Below the pieces are notes generated by a model. It worked only from the letters and a program-made list of their open reading frames with translations, was not told where the DNA came from and did no database searches. Shown piece after piece: positions 1 to 7,873 of a stretch of DNA of 64,000 nucleotides (the first letter of the stretch is position 1; every line of letters begins with the position of its first letter). Origin of the DNA: CAKAHY01 sp963522175. Lineage in GTDB: Bacteria > Bacillota > Clostridia > Lachnospirales > Lachnospiraceae. The DNA is taken from contig CAUQXC010000002.1 of the NCBI GenBank assembly GCA_963522175.1, forward strand, positions 310,001-374,000, written 5' to 3'. Position numbers and translations under genes: made by a program.

Positions 1-385
1 GTATGAGATCGCTTATCATGTCTATCATTCCGTCAATCTCTTTTGTAGCCAAGGGATGTACCGTGGCAGGCAGGACATTCATCCCCGCCATGTCCTTTTT
101 ACATTCTTCTATATATCTTTCCGAAATAACATCGGCATCCACACCTTCTTCTATGGCAGCCTTTATAATCTTGTCGTCAACGTCGGTAAAGTTTGATACA
201 AATTTGACATCATAACCGCTGTATTCAAAATATCTTCTCACCGTATCAAAAAATATCATAGGTCTGGCATTTCCTATATGTATGAGGTTATAAACCGTAG
301 GTCCGCATACATACATCCTCACCTTACCTTCTTCTATAGGCACAAACTCTTTTTTTGTTCTTGCCATAGTATCGTAAATCTTCAT
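1..385 (-). CDS. cysS: cysteinyl-tRNA synthetase, N-terminal part (runs off the window)
   Basis: The visible part encodes about 128 residues starting MKIYDTMARTKKEF. It carries the class I HIGH-type signature (LIHIGNARP) and the zinc-ligand cysteine in YVCGPTVY, followed by NFTDVDDKI, which is characteristic of CysRS. The enzyme charges tRNA-Cys in the cytoplasm. The start at 385 is chosen because an AGAGAGGAA ribosome site lies just upstream and the neighbouring ATG at 390 meets an immediate stop. The rest of the gene, with the KMSKS loop and tRNA-binding domains, lies left of the window. It follows ispF by 25 bases and is probably cotranscribed with it. Confidence 0.95.
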   Translation of the reverse strand, partial: MKIYDTMARTKKEFVPIEEGKVRMYVCGPTVYNLIHIGNARPMIFFDTVRRYFEYSGYDVKFVSNFTDVDDKIIKAAIEEGVDADVISERYIEECKKDMAGMNVLPATVHPLATKEIDGMIDMISDLI

Positions 386-410
386 CTCATTTCCTCTCTG
401 TTATACCTTT

Positions 411-953
411 TTAAGCATTCTTATGGCAGGAAGCACATGAACCGCATGCATCCCTGTTAACATAGGTTGAAAAGGCATCACTCACCCCTGTAAGCAGACA
501 TACCGCATACGCCTTTATGCCCTTACTTTCCCCCGTAAAGCCGAGTCTTTCCTCTGTTGTCGCCTTCACATTCACCTGACTTATATCAAGGCTGAGGCAA
601 TCGGCTATATTCTGCCTCATCTTTTCTATATAAGGAGCGAGCTTCGGCTCCTGAGCTACAAGCGTAGCATCTATATTTTCTATTATATAAGTTTTTTCTT
701 CAATAAGTCCGCCAACTTCTTTCAATAGCTTCATACTGTCGGCATCCTTATACTTTTCATCAGTATCCGGAAAATGCTTTCCGATATCGCCTAAAGCCGC
801 CGCTCCCAGCAAGGCATCACTTACGGCATGCAACAAAACATCCGCATCCGAATGCCCTAGTAAGCCCAAGTGAAACGGAATATCAACTCCTCCGATTATG
901 AGCTTTCTTCCCTCAACCAATTTATGTACGTCATAACCATGACCTATTCTCAT
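411..953 (-). CDS. ispF: 2-C-methyl-D-erythritol 2,4-cyclodiphosphate synthase with Cys-rich C-terminal tail
   Basis: IspF cyclises CDP-ME 2-phosphate in the MEP isoprenoid pathway. The family signature is clear: [12 protein letters not shown] at the N-terminus (Asp and His metal ligands), [21 protein letters not shown], then [13 protein letters not shown] and the C-terminal [15 protein letters not shown] 953 is preferred over an in-frame GTG at 959 because AGAGG sits five bases before the ATG and touches the GTG. The enzyme normally ends near residue 157. Here about 24 extra residues follow, ending [11 protein letters not shown], with three cysteines in the last eleven residues. The tail's function is unknown. 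The gene lies between a lipid kinase gene and cysS. Confidence 0.95.
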   Translation of the reverse strand: MRIGHGYDVHKLVEGRKLIIGGVDIPFHLGLLGHSDADVLLHAVSDALLGAAALGDIGKHFPDTDEKYKDADSMKLLKEVGGLIEEKTYIIENIDATLVAQEPKLAPYIEKMRQNIADCLSLDISQVNVKATTEERLGFTGESKGIKAYAVCLLTGVSDAFSTYVNRDACGSCASCHKNA

Positions 954-966
954 AAACACCTCTGTA

Positions 967-1893
967 TCAACAAATAAATTTTAACTTCTCCAGTATACAA
1001 CTCAAAGTTATATCCGAATACTCGCCACACAGCTCTCCGTCCGCATGAACAAAACAAGGGGCATCAAAGTGTATACATATTTCCTTACAATCGTAATGCT
1101 TCACACCCGAATAATTCAAATGTCCTCCCAGAAGAGAAGCAAGCAGGATTTTTATGAACTTATACCTGCTTTTCTGATGTATGAGGCATATACTAAGCTC
1201 TCCGTCATTATTTTTTGCCTTGGGAGCAAACTTGAAACCGCCGCCCTCATAAGGATGTATGTGAGTAGAGATAAAGTATATATTATTAAATTCCAGCTTT
1301 TTAACGCCATCAATAAGGATAAAGCCTTTGTTTGTCTTTGCTTCAAACAGATGCTTTATCCCAAGCTTTATATATGTAAATTTTTTTAAAATACCTCCCC
1401 GGTATCTGCTCTTGCCTTTAATCTCGGCATACTTCTCGACTATACCGGCATCAAAGCCTATACCCGAGCTCACCAAAAAACGCTTATGTCCTTCCGAACC
1501 GAAGCTTAATATTCCGTAGTCAAGAGCTTTTATGTGCTTTCTGTCAAGAATTCTCTTGAGGCAAAGGTAAGGATTTTTAGGTAAACCCAGACCTCTCGCA
1601 AGGTCGTTTCCGGTGCCTGCGGGTATATGCCCGAAAATCAGTTTTTTGTTGGTGCATATTCCTTCTATCATGTCGTTTACCGTTCCGTCACCGCCCACGG
1701 CAACCACAATATTTTCTTCATCTTTGCAGTTTTCGGCACAGATCCTCGCCGTTATTTCTCTTGCCTCTCCTTTGTATTTTGTTATAAAGGAGTTATACTT
1801 CAAATTATGTTGCTTTAAATACGTTTCCAGCCTCTTCCACACCTTCAAGGAACGTCCTCCGCCCGAAGTCGGATTTATTATAAAAGTAATCAA
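967..1893 (-). CDS. diacylglycerol kinase family lipid kinase (YegS/DgkB type)
   Basis: Cytoplasmic kinase of the DAGK catalytic family, probably phosphorylating diacylglycerol or a related lipid to recycle membrane headgroup products. Seen in sequence: [12 protein letters not shown] near the N-terminus, the nucleotide-binding [15 protein letters not shown], and the [17 protein letters not shown] motif, then the beta-sandwich domain ending HADGELCGE. Reading could begin upstream at 1953, but an extended -10 element lies at 1927-1935 and TTG 1893 has a GGTGAGGGAG ribosome site, so TTG 1893 is preferred (308 aa). ispF starts 14 bases after the stop. The precise lipid substrate cannot be told from sequence. 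Confidence 0.85.
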   Translation of the reverse strand: MITFIINPTSGGGRSLKVWKRLETYLKQHNLKYNSFITKYKGEAREITARICAENCKDEENIVVAVGGDGTVNDMIEGICTNKKLIFGHIPAGTGNDLARGLGLPKNPYLCLKRILDRKHIKALDYGILSFGSEGHKRFLVSSGIGFDAGIVEKYAEIKGKSRYRGGILKKFTYIKLGIKHLFEAKTNKGFILIDGVKKLEFNNIYFISTHIHPYEGGGFKFAPKAKNNDGELSICLIHQKSRYKFIKILLASLLGGHLNYSGVKHYDCKEICIHFDAPCFVHADGELCGEYSDITLSCILEKLKFIC

Positions 1894-1926
1894 AATGTAC
1901 TCCCTCACCGCCTTGTATTTGCTCTG

Positions 1927-1935
1927 ATTATAGCA
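1927..1935 (-). promoter_or_regulatory. extended -10 promoter for lipid kinase-ispF-cysS
   Basis: On the minus strand the sequence reads TGCTATAAT, a perfect extended -10. No good -35 hexamer sits 17 bases further up, as is tolerated for extended -10 promoters. Transcription would start near 1920, just before the TTG start at 1893. Confidence 0.5.
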
Positions 1936-2015
1936 TATATAACCAATAAGCATTATAAATTTTACATAAAATTATTATAACAATAGTGAGGGACACATTT
2001 TGTCATTCCGGGAAC

Positions 2016-3977
2016 TTATTTTTCTTCTTCTTTAAGCTCTTCTCTTATCTGTTTTGTACGTATCTCCTTGCATATAAGATCCGTAAATTCCTCTATACTC
2101 CTGCTTCCTTCATCTCCGGCAAATCTGCTTCTTACGGAAACCGTTTTTTCGGCTTCCTCTTTTTCTCCGACTACCAGCATATACGGAAGTCTGTCAAGTC
2201 TTGCAGCCCTTATTTTAAAGCCTATCTTTTCGCTTCTTTCATCTACAGTCGCATCCACACCGTTTGCTGTGAGTATATTTTTCACCTCGTTTGCATAAGG
2301 CGCATACTTCTCGGATATAGGCAGTATCCTTACCTGTTCGGGACATAACCATGTAGGGAATTTTCCCGCATACTTTTCAATAAGCCATGCAAGAGTTCTC
2401 TCATAACAACCGAGACTTGTTCTGTGTATTATATACGGACGTTTTTTCTCACCGTTTTTATCTATGTAATACATATCAAACATATCCGCTATGGCACAGT
2501 CAAGCTGTATGGTAATCATTGTATCTTCTTTACCGTACACATTTTTTGCCTGTATATCTATCTTAGGACCGTAGAATGCGGCTTCGCCGTCCGCCTCCTT
2601 GAAAGGAAGCCCTTTATCGACAAGAATTTTCCTGAGTGCCGCCTGGGTTGTTTCCCAATATTCCTCATCTCCAAGGTATTTTTCCTTATTCTCCTTGTCC
2701 CATTTTGAAAGTCTGAAGCTTACATCGTCTTTAAGTCCCAAGGTATCAAGTACATGTATGGCGAGATTCAAACAGGATTGAAGCTCCTCCTCCGCCTGGT
2801 CCGGTCTGATCACAAGGTGTCCTTCACTTATCGTAAACTGTCTTACCCTTGTAAGTCCGTGCATTTCTCCCGAGTCTTCATTTCTGAAAAGTGTGGAAGT
2901 TTCACCCATTCTGTAAGGTAAATCTCTGTAAGATTTTTGTGTATTCTTGTATACATAATACTGGAAAGGACAGGTCATAGGTCTTAAAGCAAAAACCTCC
3001 TTGTCATTTTCCTCATCTCCGAGAACGAACATTCCGTCTTTGTAATGATCCCAGTGACCGCTGATTTTATAAAGGTCCGACTTTGCCATAAGAGGGGTCT
3101 TTGTTCTCACATATCCCCACTCTCTGTCTTCTATATCCTCTATCCATCTTTGAAGCTTCATAACCATCTTTGTACCCTTAGGTAAAAGAAGAGGAAGTCC
3201 CTGTCCAATAACATCAACGGTGGCAAACAACTCCATTTCACGACCGAGCTTGTTGTGATCTCTTCTCTTTATATCTTCAAGATGCTCAAGATAAGCCTGT
3301 AAATCCTCTTTGTTGTTGAATGCCGTTCCGTATATTCTTTGAAGTTGAGCTTTGTTTGAATCGCCCCTCCAGTATGCCATGGATGAAGAAATAAGCTTGA
3401 ACGCCTTTATTCCCTTTGTACTCGGAATATGAGGTCCCGCACAAAGGTCGGTGAACTCTCCCTGCTTATAAAAGCTTATAACGGCTTCTTCAGGAAGATC
3501 CTGTATAAGTTCAACCTTATACGGCTCGTTTTTTTCTTCCATAAACTTGATCGCTTCCTGTCTCGGAAGTTCAAATCTTTCTATCTTGTGGTTTTCTTTT
3601 ATTATTTTTTTCATCTCGGCTTCGAGTTTATCAAGATCCTCTCTTGAAAACGGTGCATGATCTATATCATAATAAAATCCGTTTTCAATAGCAGGTCCTA
3701 TTGCAAGCTTTGACTCCGGAAATACTCTTTTAACAGCCTGTGCAAGTATGTGACTTGCTGTGTGTCTCATTACAAAAAGCCCTTCCTCATCATTTGCGGT
3801 AATAAGGTTAAGCTCGCAATCCTTATCAAGTACCGTTCTTAAGTCAACTATGTTTCCATCTACCTTCGCTCCCACACAAGCTCTTGCAAGACCTTCACTG
3901 ATATCCTTCGCTATATCCGCTACGGACATAGGACTTTCGTATTCTTTTACCGAATTGTCTTTTAATGTTATTTTCAT
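2016..3977 (-). CDS. thrS: threonyl-tRNA synthetase
   Basis: Class II synthetase that charges tRNA-Thr, of typical full length (653 aa). Order: N-terminal TGS domain (MKITLKDNSVKEYESPMS), the editing/SAD domain with zinc-type HTASHILAQA near residue 70 and CAGPHIPS, then the catalytic core with PMTCPFQYYVYK and LPYRMGETSTLFRNE (motif 2), and IHRTSLGCYERTLAWLIE (motif 3 region). The anticodon-binding domain ends the protein. ATG 3977 follows AGGAGAGG at four-base spacing; an earlier in-frame ATG lacks a site. The gene sits alone behind a T-box leader, so expression should rise when uncharged tRNA-Thr accumulates. Confidence 0.97.
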   Translation of the reverse strand: MKITLKDNSVKEYESPMSVADIAKDISEGLARACVGAKVDGNIVDLRTVLDKDCELNLITANDEEGLFVMRHTASHILAQAVKRVFPESKLAIGPAIENGFYYDIDHAPFSREDLDKLEAEMKKIIKENHKIERFELPRQEAIKFMEEKNEPYKVELIQDLPEEAVISFYKQGEFTDLCAGPHIPSTKGIKAFKLISSSMAYWRGDSNKAQLQRIYGTAFNNKEDLQAYLEHLEDIKRRDHNKLGREMELFATVDVIGQGLPLLLPKGTKMVMKLQRWIEDIEDREWGYVRTKTPLMAKSDLYKISGHWDHYKDGMFVLGDEENDKEVFALRPMTCPFQYYVYKNTQKSYRDLPYRMGETSTLFRNEDSGEMHGLTRVRQFTISEGHLVIRPDQAEEELQSCLNLAIHVLDTLGLKDDVSFRLSKWDKENKEKYLGDEEYWETTQAALRKILVDKGLPFKEADGEAAFYGPKIDIQAKNVYGKEDTMITIQLDCAIADMFDMYYIDKNGEKKRPYIIHRTSLGCYERTLAWLIEKYAGKFPTWLCPEQVRILPISEKYAPYANEVKNILTANGVDATVDERSEKIGFKIRAARLDRLPYMLVVGEKEEAEKTVSVRSRFAGDEGSRSIEEFTDLICKEIRTKQIREELKEEEK

Positions 3978-4042
3978 TTTTCCTCTCCTCATAATATTAA
4001 TCTGAACTCTTTACCTGCGCCCGAAGCCCTGAAATTTTGAAA

Positions 4043-4082
4043 TCAAAAAGTCCCTCAGACACAGTAACTGCATCTAAGGGAC
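4043..4082 (-). terminator. T-box regulated terminator before thrS
   Basis: On the minus strand GTCCCTTAGATGCAG pairs with CTGTGTCTGAGGGAC across a three-base loop, with a few mismatches, and is followed by TTTTTGATTT. In the T-box mechanism this hairpin forms when charged tRNA-Thr is plentiful and is displaced by the antiterminator when uncharged tRNA binds. Confidence 0.85.
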
Positions 4083-4268
4083 GATATAAACCGCGGTTCC
4101 ACCCTAATTGTTTTCACCTCTCAATTATGATTGTAACGTAATCAACGTGCTGTATTAAAGCCACTCCGAGCCGGTTTTCATATACGGAAATGCCGAAGCT
4201 TGCACCGAACGCTTCTTCTCTGTGTTCTTTCCTGTATACTACTCTTCTCATCAACGTTTTGTTTATAG
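4043..4268 (-). promoter_or_regulatory. T-box leader controlling thrS
   Basis: The minus strand carries the T-box core AGGGTGGAACCGCGG at 4091-4105, the most diagnostic element of tRNA-sensing leaders. Upstream is a Stem I region with GTTGATGAGAAGAGTAGTA near 4233-4255, which matches the conserved start of Stem I and the AGTA element. A terminator hairpin lies downstream of the core. The 3' side of Stem I contains ACA at 4151-4153, a plausible threonine specifier codon, but the specifier loop was not folded rigorously. This fits the thrS gene 66 bases downstream. Confidence 0.92.
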
Positions 4269-4272
4269 GGGT

Positions 4273-4301
4273 ATGATAATACTTTAAATCCGTCTTGTCA
4301 A
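4273..4301 (-). promoter_or_regulatory. thrS promoter
   Basis: TTGACA at 4296-4301 and TATCAT at 4273-4278 are separated by 17 bases, placing the transcript start near 4267, at the 5' edge of the T-box leader. Confidence 0.75.
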
Positions 4302-4336
4302 GAAGAACCGTAATTAATGCCGTTTGAAAGATTTTC

Positions 4337-5644
4337 CTAAACTATAGCCTTAAACGCCTCTTCAAGGTCCTCAATAATATCATCTATATTTTCAACGCCT
4401 ATGGATAATCTGATTGTATTAGGCTTGATATTTTGTTCTTCCAAAGCTTTTTTCGTACTCTGGCTGTGTGTCGTAGTTGCCGGATGTATAACCAAAGACT
4501 TTACATCCGCAACATTGGCAAGAAGGGAGAAAAGCTCGAGATTGTCGATAAACCTTGTAGCCGTTTTTTCATCACCCTTAATTTCAAAGGTAAATATGGA
4601 GCCGCCGCCCTTAGGATAATACTTTTTATACAGGCTTTGTTGATTTTTATCCTCGCTTAATGATGGATGATTCACTTTTTCAACCGAAGGATGCTTACTC
4701 AGATATTCAACAACCTTTAAGGCATTTTCCACATGCCTTTCCACTCTGAGAGACAGAGTTTCAAGTCCTTGTAAAAGTATAAATGCATTAAACGGTGAAA
4801 TAGTGGCTCCCGTATCTCTAAGTAAAAGCGCTCTTATTTTTACCACAAAAGCTGCCGCTCCCACAGCCTTTGTAAAGCTCAGTCCGTGATAGCTCTCATT
4901 AGGCTCTACAAGAGAAGGGAACTTTCCCGAAGCCTCCCAGTCAAACTTACCGCTGTCAACGATAACACCGCCGAGACTCGTTCCGTGACCGCCGATAAAC
5001 TTTGTAGCCGAATGTATGACTATATCCGCACCGTGTTCTATAGGACGAACCAAAAAAGGAGTGGCAAAGGTATTGTCTATGATAAGCGGTATCTTATTCT
5101 CATGTGCTATGGCGGCAATACCTTCTATATCGACAACTTCGGAGTTAGGATTTCCCAAGGTTTCTATAAAGACAGCTTTCGTCTTTTCATCTATAGCCGC
5201 TCTTATATCGGCTTCATTGAAGATATCGACAAATTTAACCTCTATTCCCATGTTCGGCAAAGTGTGTGCAAAAAGATTTGAGGTTCCGCCGTATATGTTC
5301 TTTGCCGATACTATATTGTCCCCGCTCTTTGCTATATTCAAAATACTGTAAGTAATAGCAGCCGATCCGCTTGCAACGGCAAGAGCGGCAACTCCGCCCT
5401 CAAGAGCAGCTATTCTTTGCTCAAAAACATCTTCTGTAGGGTTCATAATTCTGCTGTATATATTGCCCGGTTCTTGCAGGGCAAATCTTGCCTCCGCCTG
5501 AGCGCAATCTTTAAAAACATAGGATGTTGTCTGATATATAGGCACGGCTCTTGCACCCGTTGTAAGGTCCGGATTTTCCTGTCCTACGTGTAATTGTAAG
5601 GTTTCAAATTTTAAATTTCTGTTTTTTCTTTCTTTTTTTGACAT
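4337..5644 (-). CDS. metY: O-acetylhomoserine sulfhydrylase (PLP-dependent)
   Basis: Makes homocysteine from O-acetylhomoserine and sulfide (direct sulfhydrylation). It is a Cys/Met metabolism PLP enzyme of the usual MetY length (435 aa). Visible: ETLQLHVGQ at the N-terminus, YSRIMNPTEDVFEQRIAALE, AVASGSAAITYSI, and the PLP lysine in HSATKFIGGHGTSLGG. The long FSLLANVADVKSLVIHPATTTH near the C-terminus is typical of this group. ATG 5644 follows AGGTGG at eight-base spacing; an upstream in-frame GTG overlaps that site. It lies 54 bases after cysK and probably shares its promoter. Cystathionine gamma-synthase is a related alternative, but length and motifs favour MetY. Confidence 0.9.
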   Translation of the reverse strand: MSKKERKNRNLKFETLQLHVGQENPDLTTGARAVPIYQTTSYVFKDCAQAEARFALQEPGNIYSRIMNPTEDVFEQRIAALEGGVAALAVASGSAAITYSILNIAKSGDNIVSAKNIYGGTSNLFAHTLPNMGIEVKFVDIFNEADIRAAIDEKTKAVFIETLGNPNSEVVDIEGIAAIAHENKIPLIIDNTFATPFLVRPIEHGADIVIHSATKFIGGHGTSLGGVIVDSGKFDWEASGKFPSLVEPNESYHGLSFTKAVGAAAFVVKIRALLLRDTGATISPFNAFILLQGLETLSLRVERHVENALKVVEYLSKHPSVEKVNHPSLSEDKNQQSLYKKYYPKGGGSIFTFEIKGDEKTATRFIDNLELFSLLANVADVKSLVIHPATTTHSQSTKKALEEQNIKPNTIRLSIGVENIDDIIEDLEEAFKAIV

Positions 5645-5698
5645 ATTTAATACCACCTGTTTTATATTTATAAGTACACTTTAAAGCCTTTTTTTATT

Positions 5699-6631
5699 TT
5701 ACTCCGTAAATAAAGGAGTTGAATAATATCTGTCCGCCGAATCCGGTAAAAGAACAACTATAGTCTTACCCTCATTCTCTTTTCTTTTTGCGAGTTCTAT
5801 ACCGGCAGCCAAAGCCGCTCCGCTTGAAATACCCGCAAACACTCCTTCCTTGGAAGCAAGATATTTTGAGTTTTCAAATGCTTTTTCATTATCTATTTTA
5901 ATTATTCCGTCGTATACGGATGTATTTAAGGTTTCCGGTATGAAGCCCGCACCTATTCCCTGTATTTTGTGCGCTCCCGCCGCTTCTCCGGAAAGAACTG
6001 CGGAACCTGAAGGCTCAACGGCATACACCTGTACACTGCTCTTTTTCTCTTTTAAGAACTCCCCGGCTCCCGATAGGGTTCCGCCGGTGCCTACTCCCGA
6101 TACAAATATATCCACCTCTCCCTCAGTATCTCTCCATATTTCAGGTCCTGTTGTCTTTTTATGTACCTCAGGGTTTGCGGGATTGTTAAACTGCCACGGA
6201 ACAAAGCTGTTCGGTATGCTTTGTGCAAGCTCCTCCGCTCTTGCAATGGCACCCTTCATTCCCTTTGCACCCTCTGTAAGCACAAGTTCGGCACCGTAGA
6301 ACTTTAGTATGTTTCTTCTTTCTATGCTCATAGTATCCGGCATCACCAATATCACCTTAAATCCCAATGCCGTTCCTACAAGAGCAAGGCCTATTCCTGT
6401 ATTACCCGATGTCGCCTCTATAATGGTGGAGCCTTCTTTCAATAAGCCCTTTTCCACGGCATCCTCTATCATAGCCTTTGCTATACGGTCTTTAACCGAT
6501 CCTCCCGGATTGAGTGCTTCAATCTTTACCAAAAGCTTTGCTTTAAGTCCCAAATCCTTTTCTATTCTTGTAAGTTCAAGCACAGGTGTGTTTCCTATCA
6601 ATTCCAATGCTGATTTATATATCTTTGACAT
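5699..6631 (-). CDS. cysK: cysteine synthase A
   Basis: O-acetylserine sulfhydrylase, PLP fold type II, 310 aa. It shows IGNTPVLELTRI, the PLP lysine in NPGGSVKDRIAKAMIE near residue 45, the substrate loop EATSGNTGIGLALVG, and the phosphate-binding SGVGTGGTLSGAG. GISSGAALAAGIELAK supports CysK rather than cystathionine beta-synthase, and there is no C-terminal CBS extension. AGGAGG lies six bases before ATG 6631. It heads a cysK-metY pair for cysteine and homocysteine synthesis from sulfide, transcribed from a strong promoter whose -35 is covered by an inverted repeat. Confidence 0.95.
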   Translation of the reverse strand: MSKIYKSALELIGNTPVLELTRIEKDLGLKAKLLVKIEALNPGGSVKDRIAKAMIEDAVEKGLLKEGSTIIEATSGNTGIGLALVGTALGFKVILVMPDTMSIERRNILKFYGAELVLTEGAKGMKGAIARAEELAQSIPNSFVPWQFNNPANPEVHKKTTGPEIWRDTEGEVDIFVSGVGTGGTLSGAGEFLKEKKSSVQVYAVEPSGSAVLSGEAAGAHKIQGIGAGFIPETLNTSVYDGIIKIDNEKAFENSKYLASKEGVFAGISSGAALAAGIELAKRKENEGKTIVVLLPDSADRYYSTPLFTE

Positions 6632-6677
6632 AAGAGCCTCCTAAAATAAATATTTTACTTTATGTTTCATACTCGGG

Positions 6678-6715
6678 ATTATAAACCCTATTAACATACT
6701 TGTCAAGTATGTTAA
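6678..6715 (-). promoter_or_regulatory. cysK promoter overlapped by a palindromic operator candidate
   Basis: TTGACA at 6701-6706 and TATAAT at 6678-6683 are both consensus and 17 bases apart. A perfect 11-base inverted repeat (TTAACATACTT and its complement, three bases between) spans 6691-6715 and covers the -35 box. That arrangement suits a dimeric repressor. By context an Rrf2/CymR-like sulfur regulator is possible, but the regulator is not in the window. Confidence 0.75.
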
Positions 6716-6734
6716 TCAAAAATATAAATAAAAC

Positions 6735-6763
6735 TTGAATTTAGGCTTCAATCTTGCTATCAT
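6735..6763 (+). promoter_or_regulatory. promoter of the DUF4364 gene
   Basis: TTGAAT at 6735-6740 and TATCAT at 6758-6763 have a 17-base spacer. The promoter is divergent from that of cysK, and the palindrome at 6691-6715 lies 20 bases upstream, so one bound protein could influence both. Confidence 0.55.
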
Positions 6764-6792
6764 TAAGTTAATTATTTATCTTGGAGGATGAT

Positions 6793-7323
6793 ATGATAAA
6801 TGACTCTATGACACTGTATAAATTAATGATTCTTTATATTTTAAACAATGTTAATTTTCCTGTAAGCAATAATCAGCTTTCCGAATTTTTTTTGGGCTCT
6901 GGCTATACGGATTATTCCAATCTTCAGCAGGCACTTTCGGAACTTATAAATTCTGGTCTTATAAATATTGAAAGCACACACAACTCCAGCAGATACACAA
7001 TCAGTAAAAGCGGTGAGCAAACCCTTGAATTTTTGGGAGACAAGCTTTCAAACACCATAACGACGGATATCAGCAATTACCTCAGAGAAAACAAATTCAG
7101 AATGAGAAACGAATCAAGCTCAAGTGCTTCCTACTACAAGTCCGAAACCGGCAGCTATGTTATACATTGTGAGGTCAGAGAAGGGAAAGACGTACTTTTC
7201 AGCCTTGATTTGTCGGTTCCCGACAAGGAGCAGGCAGCAAGAATGTGCGATAACTGGGACAAAAGAAATAAGGAGATTTATCAGTTTTTAATGTTAAAGC
7301 TGCTCAGTAATCGAGATAATTAA
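6793..7323 (+). CDS. DUF4364 family protein (winged-helix-like)
   Basis: A 176-residue soluble protein common in Clostridia. The first 75 residues look like a winged helix-turn-helix (YKLMILYILNNVNFPVSNNQLSEFF, then YSNLQQALSELINSGLI and a basic strand), as in PadR/MarR-like regulators. The second half, with YVIHCEVREGKDVLFSLDLSVPDKEQA, is the typical DUF4364 tail. GGAGG sits five bases before ATG 6793; the reading frame extends upstream only to a TTG inside the ribosome site. It is one of the few plus-strand genes and is divergent from cysK. A regulatory role is inferred; no target is known. Confidence 0.85.
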   Translation: MINDSMTLYKLMILYILNNVNFPVSNNQLSEFFLGSGYTDYSNLQQALSELINSGLINIESTHNSSRYTISKSGEQTLEFLGDKLSNTITTDISNYLRENKFRMRNESSSSASYYKSETGSYVIHCEVREGKDVLFSLDLSVPDKEQAARMCDNWDKRNKEIYQFLMLKLLSNRDN

Positions 7324-7332
7324 TTTTAGTTG

Positions 7333-7361
7333 TTGACAGAAAATACTAATTATGATAGACT
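7333..7361 (+). promoter_or_regulatory. promoter of tRNA-Trp
   Basis: TTGACA at 7333-7338 and TAGACT at 7356-7361, 17-base spacer, 19 bases before the tRNA. It begins just after the DUF4364 stop codon. Confidence 0.6.
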
Positions 7362-7380
7362 GGTTAAGTCGCAAAAGACT

Positions 7381-7451
7381 AGGGGAATAGTTCAATGGTA
7401 GAGCAACGGTCTCCAAAACCGTAAATGGGGGTTCGAGCCCCTCTTCCCCTG
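7381..7451 (+). tRNA. tRNA-Trp (anticodon CCA)
   Basis: A complete cloverleaf is visible. The acceptor strand AGGGGAA (7381-7387) pairs with TTCCCCT (7444-7450), and G is the discriminator. The anticodon stem ACGGT/ACCGT encloses loop CTCCAAA with anticodon CCA at 7413-7415. The T arm is GGGGG TTCGAGC CCCTC-like. The 3' CCA is not encoded. It is a single tRNA gene, followed at once by a terminator. Confidence 0.96.
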
Positions 7452-7457
7452 TTTTAA

Positions 7458-7485
7458 ACAGCCTTAAAAAGGCTGTATTTTTTTT
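7458..7485 (+). terminator. terminator of tRNA-Trp
   Basis: ACAGCC pairs with GGCTGT across a seven-base loop, followed by A and eight T. Its right arm is shared with the minus-strand terminator at 7464-7500. Confidence 0.8.
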
Positions 7486-7500
7486 GCAAAAATACAGCCT
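7464..7500 (-). terminator. terminator of the dapF-DUF2752 transcript
   Basis: On the minus strand AGGCTGTATTTTT pairs perfectly over 13 bases with its complement across a five-base loop and is followed by a T run (7464-7469). It begins at the stop codon of the DUF2752 gene and overlaps the tRNA terminator in the opposite direction. Confidence 0.8.
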
Positions 7501-7846
7501 AAATCTTATATGGATAAAAAGGAAGATTTCGCACAATGCCGTATATAAGTAAGATAACTATCAGAAGTACAAGAAAAAAATTCTCATTTTTATTCAGAGA
7601 ACTTTCTCCTGTTTTTATATATCTTAGGATAAGCCTTATACCGAAAATTGCCATAAGAGGAAAAACAAAAGGAAGGATTTGATTATAATAAAATCCCCTC
7701 CTTATGTTTCCATGCATAAACTGTACACTCATTCTTGTAACACCGCAACTTGGACAGGAAAGCCCCGTAAAACTCTTTATAAAACATGGAACTCCGAAAC
7801 CTACGGTATACAAAGAAAATAAAATAAACAGGGCGGCGCATATCAT
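7499..7846 (-). CDS. DUF2752 family small membrane protein
   Basis: A 115-residue membrane protein. It has the family signature GLSCPSCGVTRM near residues 28-39, in which the Cys pair and the following arginine are conserved. Three hydrophobic stretches are visible (about 2-20, 57-75 and 90-105). Function is unknown in the family. ATG 7846 has no good ribosome site and lies 27 bases after the dapF stop, so expression may depend on coupling to dapF; an upstream non-ATG start cannot be excluded. The C-terminus overlaps the terminator stem. Confidence 0.8.
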   Translation of the reverse strand: MICAALFILFSLYTVGFGVPCFIKSFTGLSCPSCGVTRMSVQFMHGNIRRGFYYNQILPFVFPLMAIFGIRLILRYIKTGESSLNKNENFFLVLLIVILLIYGIVRNLPFYPYKI

Positions 7847-7873
7847 AAAGATTTTTTTAATACAAGCTTTATT

